Positions 57,516-64,000 of a stretch of 64,000 nt of DNA are shown one piece after another. Each line of letters starts with the position of its first letter. Position 1 is the first letter of the stretch. Location: assembly GCA_021234155.1 (NCBI GenBank), contig JAJEKV010000027.1, positions 6,634,623-6,698,622 of the forward strand, read 5' to 3'. The notes beneath the pieces are model-generated. The model was not told where the DNA came from. It searched no databases and saw nothing but the letters and a program-made list of their open reading frames with translations. Source of the stretch: Isoetes taiwanensis. Its lineage: Eukaryota > Streptophyta > Lycopodiopsida > Isoetales > Isoetaceae. Made by a program: the position numbers and the translations under genes.

Positions 57516-57560
57516 CCAATGCATAGAATAGGATAGTATTTTTAATGTCCACTGATTGCA
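57516..57560 (-). mobile_element. Trace of a LINE tail
   Basis: GAATAGGATAGTATTTTTAATGTCCACTGATTGC resembles the (AATAG)n-TTTTAACGTCCACGGAGACC terminus, but homology ends after about 35 bases. Confidence 0.4.
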
Positions 57561-58227
57561 CACACCACACCAACATTTCTTTTATAAGTCATGCCCCCAT
57601 TCATTTTACATTGCATGCCCTCATGAGGACCAACTATGAGGCCTATACGAAGTCGGTTGAATGAATCAACCAATTAACCCTCAAATCATTGGACTCATAG
57701 TGTGCTAGCGCCCTTGTTCTCCTTGTACTCGAAGTTCATTTTTTGAAAATTCTAATGAAAACATGGCGATGAGCAAATACTAAAATGCTTATACAGGACC
57801 AAGCAATATACACTTCGTAGTAGAGATCGAAATAAAGAAGTAGTATGCATCTTGTAGAAGAATTTAAATAAAAAGATCATTGTGTTATTGCAAAAATGTT
57901 CGCTAGCCACCCTAAGAGCTTTTCCTTTTTTTGCACTCCTCTTTCTGTATTTTTCTAAATAAAGCTAATAGGGATGAAAATGAGTGAAAATATGGTTTCA
58001 ACCTTTGAGCTTTCTAAATTTGCAAACTATTACTGATATGGGACAGACTCAAGAATAGTGAGCCCACTTTTCTTGACCTATTTTTGTGTTGCCCAAAGGA
58101 TAAAGTGTAGGGATGGGAGGTGAGGAGTCAGCATATGTGATTTGGATGATGGAGATGTGGCCTGGAGCTAAGAAACTCATCAAAGGCCGTTGATTGGGGA
58201 TTTTCATGTTTCCAGGCCTCTATTTCT
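57561..58227. other. AT-rich spacer
   Basis: No gene recognised. Confidence 0.5.
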
Positions 58228-58620
58228 TCGGCCTGACCTCCCTACAATTCTTCCTTACAATGGCGTCCGAGCACATGCAAAATCGCATATTTTGCATTTT
58301 TGATAGTAGAGCTTTTGTATGTTATAGAGTTGGAAATAGCCTTGTGGTATTCAGAATATGCACAGCCAGAGATAACCTTCAAGCACATCATGCTTGTATA
58401 TTCAAGAATTTGCAATACTAAAGCGCCTTCTTGTTCCCGTTGTGCAATTTCTTCCTTTCTCTACTTAACAACTCTTGGGTATTCTTGCAGCCAGTTCGAA
58501 ATGCTTTCCTTTTGCCCAAGCTCATCAAATCTATGCCTTGCCTGCTTTTTCAAATCCTCAATATGACTAGCCAAATCTTTCCAACTCAATACCACACATT
58601 CGAGCAGCTCCTTTAGAATA
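58228..58620 (-). pseudogene. Unrecognised coding relic without an ATG
   Basis: On the minus strand from about 58615 a frame runs roughly 125 codons with a single TAG near codon 50: LKELLECVVLSWKDLASHIE, then DLKKQARHRFDELGQKESIS, NWLQEYPRVV, stop, RKEEIAQREQEGALVLQILE, then YHKAISNSI and ILHVLGRHCKEEL. The first half is charged and helical, like a coiled coil. No Met begins it, so it would be missed by an ATG-only scan. Family unknown. Confidence 0.4.
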
Positions 58621-59128
58621 AATATTTTTTAAATCTAAATAGAATACCATTATCCTTTAACCACTACAAATTGAACAACCCAAAAGTGCAACAAAAAACA
58701 ACTTGTTATTCTCAATTGCTTGACTGCAGGTAGGATAAATAATGGATTACATACCACTAGAGTTAATAGAAACTTCCACTCTAATTTAACTAGCCTTAAT
58801 AACACAGGATTGGTTCATCATGTCACGTCGCCATCTGGCTCAATGGCTCAGATCATACCATATCACTATAAGTGACTACTTAGTCACAGTTGTTATTGGA
58901 TTCATTGTCAACCAAAATTTAAGCTTTTTAAGTACAAGTATATTCCACTCCCTTGACTAGTACAAATACATTCAAATATGGTATTAGATTTTGGTTCACG
59001 GTAAAAGAAGAGAGGACTTTGTTTGGACACATCTCTTATATGACTTTATAATTTCAGTGAAGCTTTAGGAGCAGAATTGGACTTTTGTTGATTAGCTAGG
59101 GATTCAATTCTTGGTTGCTTTAATTAAG
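58621..59128. other. AT-rich spacer
   Basis: No gene recognised; ends at the LINE tail. Confidence 0.5.
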
Positions 59129-59339
59129 AATAGAATAGAATAGAATAGAATAGGATAGCATTGAATTGAATAGATTTTTATTGTCTACGGAGATCAATAG
59201 GCCTATGGGATCCAATCAAGGAGCACAACAAATATAATACTGTCAGGATTAAAAAATCCTCACCTTGAAGGGGTTTCGAGGGAAAAACCATGAGTAATAA
59301 GCATGTTGTAAACTATACAATAATATATCATGATACATG

Positions 59340-59660
59340 TCAAGGTAGTGCTCGAGGACATAGCCGAGTCCATATATCCATCACCTCTTGGAGATATAAT
59401 TCTAGTAACCCCACTGAAATCGTGCTCAATATCACATAAAGCGGCCAGATAGGCAGGACCAACTCGGCATAACGAGCCCAGATTTGGTCAAATGTTGGAC
59501 AGTTCTGAAGAGTGTGACACTCATCTTCAATGACACCTAATTGGTAACACCGACAAAGCCTATCCTCTCGCACCTCTTGAATCCATCTGCCTATCTCAAT
59601 TCTGAGGTGATGTGCACCTGTGCAAATTGAAGCTATCACTCTGCCCTTTCTCATAGGCAA
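59340..59660 (-). pseudogene. LINE ORF2 C-terminus with Cys/His motif
   Basis: The minus frame reads GAHHLRIEIGRWIQEVREDRLCRCYQLGVIEDECHTLQNCPTFDQIW. The C-x-C...H...C pattern is the zinc-finger-like tail of many LINE proteins. The 47608 fragment shows the same motif. Confidence 0.75.
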
Positions 59661-59829
59661 ATATGTATACAGATAGCCATGTGTAGCCGTTCAAGCATAA
59701 GATTGATTTGGCTACCTATCTGCTTTAGAAGAATCCGATATAAGAATATGGATTTTACCCCAAGCGGACGAGCTGAAAAGGCTTTTTGCACTCCCTCCAA
59801 GTCATTTCAGGTGTCAAGTGATACCATCT

Positions 59830-60900
59830 GACACAGACTTTGGCCACGTAAAGAAGAACGGACTCCACCAAGACCCTAAGAAAATGCAATTGATCGGCCC
59901 AATCATACAACTATGATTTGTAACTGCTATTCAACATTGCATAGAGTGCCTTCTGGTTGTCACTCATTGCTAGATAAAACTGTCACAATTTGTGATAGGG
60001 AAGAATTCCACTCCCAAATACTCGTAGATGGGTGGCCCTCTTCACATTTTGTCCCTGATAAATGAAGGAGGAAGATTTGGCTAACGCAAAGATGAGATGA
60101 ACAATACCTTATATCTTGGTCAAATTAACGTGCATTCTAGTGACCCGACAAAAAGTATGCAGGGCATCCAGATGCTACTGCATAGCATCCGGGGTGTGAG
60201 CTAAGAGGTCCAGTACATTGCCAGGGTATATGAGCTACATAATAATTTGGTGCATGAGCTGAGCTCTGTCAATCCCGTGCTCAATAAACCAACCTTCTAA
60301 CTGATCAATATAGAGGCTAAATAGCATTAAAGAGAGTGGGCATCCCTGGCAAACCCCAATACTACTATTGATAGGTTGGTCTGTTGATGTCAATCAGCCA
60401 GAACATGTCTCACATAACATGTATACTGCATTTTCCAAGTCCATAGGTGGTTGCAACTGCTTCAGTCTATTCCACAAATCCTCGTGAGGCACAATGTCAA
60501 AAGGCTTCGCAAAATCAATAAAGCAACAATAAGGTCCTATGGGAGATTTCTACTATCCTCAATCAAACTCTTTATTGTGAAAATATAATCTATGGTGGAG
60601 TGTCGGGGCCTGGACCTTGCCTAGATATGGACCTATACCTCTGATTCTTCAATCTATACCAGTCAGCAATTTTGGAAATATCAAACTAACCATGATTGTG
60701 TGGTATTTGACTCGTTAGTGCGGGTTGCCTAGTTTGTAGATGGGAACAACCTTGCGAGTGGTCCACTGTGAGGGAAAGCCTTCCTATAATGCCATGTTGA
60801 ACAATGCAGTTAGGAGGGGCATTTTTTGAGCAGCGCTGCCACCATGTCATATAAGTCTGCCGCCTTGCCATTGGCGAGGCGCCGTAAGCCTTGAGTGACC
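59830..60900 (-). pseudogene. LINE reverse transcriptase (TATTC-tailed family)
   Basis: Minus-strand blocks: IDFAKPFDIVPHEDLWNRLKQLQPP (palm), VCQGCPLSLMLFSLYIDQLEG, then LIYPGNVLDLLAHTPDAM at the position of the catalytic YADDV, so both Asp residues are lost (YPGN). Downstream are VNLTK...KSSSFIYQGQNVKRATHLRVFGSGI and the thumb. Catalytic loss plus frame breaks make it dead. Confidence 0.8.
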
Positions 60901-61739
60901 TCCGCCTCTGTGATTACTAGCATCGGTCCTATTTGTAGGGGTACTGATGCTCGAACCCCAAGAGGATCATGCAAGTATTGTACCCATTGCTCGAAAGTGA
61001 TGTTTCCCGTAGGATGCAGAGGCTTCTATAGTATTCTTCATCAGAATGCCCTCAGATGATGGTTTAGGAGGTAGAAGATTTTCCTTTGATGTTGTGCAAT
61101 GTACCTGGCTTTCTTTCCCTTGAGAAAAGCGGGGTACTGTCGGATCTCGTGCGGGTGCAAAGCTGGGCCAATGAGCCCTCGAAGCTAGCATTTAAGTTCC
61201 TTACATTCATCATCAAACCACTGGTTACGAGAAAACATTGTTGCCCCCGAGGGCCTTTGTGGGCTGCTTCTTCTAAAGCATCTCTTGGCAGCAGTCATGC
61301 ACATTGACCAATGACAAGTCTGTCACTGTAGCATGGGAAGCTGCAAAACTCCTGCTAGGTCATCTGCGAGCCTCTGGACATAAGTGTCTACATACAAGGG
61401 GTCACAACACATGGGATCCAATTGCTATTTGCTAAACACCTACAGGAAAAGTGGTTGATGATCCGAGTCCACTTCTTCATCTCTACTATATGTGCCAACA
61501 CAAAGGTGGGTAACCAGATGCGGTTTCTGTTCAGCTACCAGCATGTACTCCATGATACTGGAGCCACTCCCTGATTCTACTGCCTACAATTGTAGCTGGC
61601 AGAGGATGGCCACTGCACTATACCATTGCAAATGACCAAGCCAAAGATGCTGCATATCTGAAGCAACTGCCTGTGATAGCACACGACCGGCTGGGTTATA
61701 TCATCCAATATTCGGGATAAGCAGTCGCTGCAAGCTGGA

Positions 61740-62150
61740 GCTGTAACACGTCCTTTACCAAGGAGTCACACTTTGTTAATTGTTTTATCCACGTCTGCAT
61801 TAAAGTCTCCAAGTAACATGACACGACCCAACTATCTATGGTGCTGTATGGAATCATATAGATCAACATACAAATCCAGCCTATCCACATCTGAGTGGTA
61901 GCGGTAGAAGTTAGAATTTGCATGTAGAAAGTAGCATGCTGCCAAAACAATGGATTCCTACTGCAATTTTGCACTCGTACCCACAAGTAACGATTATACC
62001 TATACGTCTTATGGTCGGTGCCAAGGATGTCCCTGCTTGCCTATGCACTTATTAAACAATGAATAGTGCTGAGATCTGATAGCCTGTGCCCAAGATGTTC
62101 TCAGGTGTCCATAAGAAAGGTGAAATCCATATCTGCAACAATGGAGATAA
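61740..62150 (-). pseudogene. LINE AP-type endonuclease (TATTC-tailed family)
   Basis: Minus-strand pieces: DRLDLYVDLYDSIQ and VMLLGDFNADVDKTI near 61790 (the GDFN active-site block), and LMDT..HLGHRLSDLSTIHCL upstream. Frames change several times. Confidence 0.65.
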
Positions 62151-62152
62151 GA

Positions 62153-62510
62153 CTATCTCCATTCTGCTAAACCCCTATGCAAGCACAGTTCCTTTTTGTG
62201 GGCTGCAAATGTGAACTTCTGTAGAGTTGCAATCGCAGCAAGGGGGGCCATATCAGGGTGCTGCGCAGAATCAGGAGGAGCAACAGAAGTAGTAATACGA
62301 CCATGCGGGGTGACAGTACATGCATCTGGAGAAGCAAGCATGGCAGTAGCAATAGCAGCAGCAATGGCAGCAGCAGGAGCAGTAGCAATATTGTTAGCCT
62401 TAGTAGCAGCTGTAGCAACAGCTCCAAGAGCAGAACCTTGAGGGGTTGTAGCAGCTCTGTCCATCACATATGTGACCTTAGCATTAGGCATTCTAAACAC
62501 CTGCATCTTA
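62153..62510 (-). repeat. Ala-rich GCA-repeat stretch at the LINE 5' end
   Basis: Imperfect (GCA/GTA)n on the plus strand at about 62320-62440 gives poly-Ala, poly-Leu and poly-Ser frames on both strands. It may lie in the LINE 5' region. I do not call a protein from it. Confidence 0.5.
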
Positions 62511-62858
62511 TCCCGAACTACTGCGGCGACTCCATCAGTGCGGCGGGTGCTCCTAACGTAGCGTAGTTTTTAGGATGAGCTTTTTGTAGAATCGACCCTC
62601 GAAACCTTGTCTTCAATCGCACATGTATTGTAGTTTACGTTGACTCCTTTAATGATGGAAGCTTTCTTCGACCTCTGTCATGGCCGCTGTGATGGCTGCC
62701 ATGTAGGGTCTCGACGTAGTTTTCTTTATAACTTCTGGCTCGAGTGTCAGATTCAGGTGTTTTTTAGTGCGCTGGAAAGCTAGAGATGTGCGTTTTCCTT
62801 CGGTGTATAATTATATACTTCTTTTGTGTCTATCTGGGCCCGATTTGGAGTTCTACCA

Positions 62859-63390
62859 TGGCAAACCCTAGTTTGCCAACTTCCGAAATACGTTCTTCAG
62901 CCAAGAAAGTGGTAGATGGTGTTCTTGCTTCTCCTTTTGCACATGATATGAATTCTCCTTTGCCGCTTCTTAATTTACCCAATATTCTCGCCTCAATCCT
63001 CTTGCTTTTGACCCTTCTCTTACTAATATGAGTACAAGCTTGCAACACTTTCCCCCTCTTTTTAAATATGCGTCTTTGTCTACTTCTCAAGTAGAAACCA
63101 CTGTAAATACTTCTAATATTGCTTCTGCTTCTTTTTTGACTACTTCTACTAGGCATGAGTCTGCTCCTTGGGGTTCTTTGGATGTGGTGGTTAGAGCACC
63201 TTCTACACGATTTAGCAATTGGATCAAACGTGATTTGACATCTAGTGTGCAATCTGCTCGTGTCTCTGCTACATTGAATATTATGTTACAGAACAGGAAA
63301 TAATTGAGGTCATATCTAAATGAGTTACAAGCACAAGATGATCGTATGGATGTTCAGTTGCCTCCTGAGGGTGTATTCTATGAGGCATAA
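62859..63390 (+). pseudogene. Unrecognised ORF with one frameshift
   Basis: Starts MANPSLPTSEIRSSAKKVV. Near 62990 the frame must change to continue into FDPSLTNMSTSLQHFPPLFK and then ASASFLTTSTRHES and PSTRFSNWIKRDL; a stop at 63301 is followed by YLNELQAQDDRMDVQLPPEG. Ser/Thr-rich with no domain I recognise. A retroelement gag or a host gene relic are both possible. Confidence 0.4.
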
Positions 63391-63824
63391 CAATGTTCAA
63401 ATGTGTTAGTCCTATACAACTAGGTACATGACTATTTCTAAGTTCCACAGAGCAGGGCAGAAACAAGGGACTAGGTCAAGCGTCAGGTAGCAGACCCATG
63501 CCCCCGCCGAAACCCACGCAGAAGTCCATGCCCCACTCAAAGAAGAGACCCAGAACGGACAAATGATGGCCTCCGGGGAGTGTGGCCCTAATTCAACGGG
63601 ATTCCAGGCACCAATGAAGGCGCTGCCAGATTCCCTGAAATCATGCGTTGATCCAGGAGTTGGTAACCGAGATGTGCCATCTACCTATTTTGGGCCTGAG
63701 GCAGTTCACAGTATTGTCTATAAGGTTGCCCTTTATACATATGGGACCGATAAGTCTAGCCAGGTAATGGATATCCTTGCCTGGTTAGATGTCTGGGCTT
63801 GGTCCTTGGATCAAGTCTAGGCTT

Positions 63825-63828
<4 letters not shown>
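63391..63828. other. Terminal spacer
   Basis: A plus frame at 63563-63820 has no family signature. No other feature. Confidence 0.4.

Positions 63829-63876
<48 letters not shown>
63829..63876. repeat. (TA)n microsatellite
   Basis: About 24 TA units. Confidence 0.98.
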
Positions 63877-63878
<2 letters not shown>

Positions 63879-64000
63879 AGAAATTTAATACGTCCTACGG
63901 TGCATTGTTCTAGTTTTAGCACGTTCTTACGGTGCAAGGCCCTGTCGTGCTCTAGGTAACCAACGATTCTACTGAGATTCTCTTGTCATTCCTCTATATT

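Larger units (their letters stand above)
59129..62510 (-). mobile_element. Decayed LINE (TATTC-tailed family), near full length
   Basis: The (AATAG)n tail at 59129-59160 and the terminal block ATTGTCTACGGAGATCAATAGG mark the 3' end. Minus-strand order from 62510: Ala-rich stretch, endonuclease (62150-61740), RT (60900-59830) and a Cys/His C-terminus (59660-59340). It is the longest copy of this family here and gives the coding content that the short copies lack. Heavily broken. Confidence 0.8.

Noticed and set aside
62153-62506. Ala-rich minus ORF as a gene
   Set aside because: Low-complexity GCA repeat, with equally open frames on the other strand.
1-64000. CRISPR arrays, bacterial operons, tRNA or rRNA genes
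   Set aside because: No regularly spaced repeats, no ribosome-binding-site patterns, no tRNA or rRNA core sequences noticed; the content is that of a plant nuclear genome.

Overview
The window is nuclear DNA of a land plant. The evidence is chromodomain Ty3/gypsy (chromovirus) elements, plant-type LINEs with endonuclease, reverse transcriptase and zf-RVT regions, a plant endo-beta-mannosidase relic, a PLS-type PPR relic and an F-box gene. Splice-like junctions, long AT-rich spacers and no operon structure fit a large, repeat-rich plant genome. The wording of the PPR relic and the LINE load make a fern or other non-seed plant my best guess, but this is inference and the species cannot be fixed from the sequence.

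Layout. 1-1145: 3' part of a LINE on the minus strand. 1655-6523: nested LINE insertions, including a LINE whose two halves lie in opposite orientation (twin-priming inversion). 6524-14887: two minus-strand gypsy interiors sharing one 2.75-kb LTR. 14888-16870: 3' part of another gypsy element on the plus strand. 16871-26000: mostly unassigned spacer around the one intact-looking gene, an F-box protein (20322-21557). 26500-27203: two local duplications. 27345-34040: a long decayed LINE on the minus strand, itself hit by a short LINE fragment. 34119-36577: an unassigned virus-like module (204-bp tandem repeats, TATA box, broken ORFs). 36533-46687: a gypsy element with a 3' LTR, whose integrase is split by a 3,004-bp Helitron (40403-43406). 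47424-58620: low-density region with LINE scraps, a mannosidase pseudogene, a PPR pseudogene and possible exons of an unrecognised gene. 59129-62510: another decayed LINE. 62859-64000: an unrecognised broken ORF and a TA microsatellite.

How it fits together. There is no pathway or operon here. The window is a record of retrotransposon insertion, nesting, recombination and decay around a few host-gene remnants. The best-supported events are: (1) a twin-primed LINE with an 8-bp target duplication inside an older insertion with a 55-bp duplication; (2) a LINE family with the 3' end GGACGATAAAA plus a (TATTC)n tail, seen at least six times; (3) two gypsy interiors in tandem around one LTR; (4) a Helitron whose removal restores the integrase reading frame exactly; (5) the unassigned module at 34119-36577. 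Every transposable-element ORF carries at least one lesion, so none looks autonomous today.
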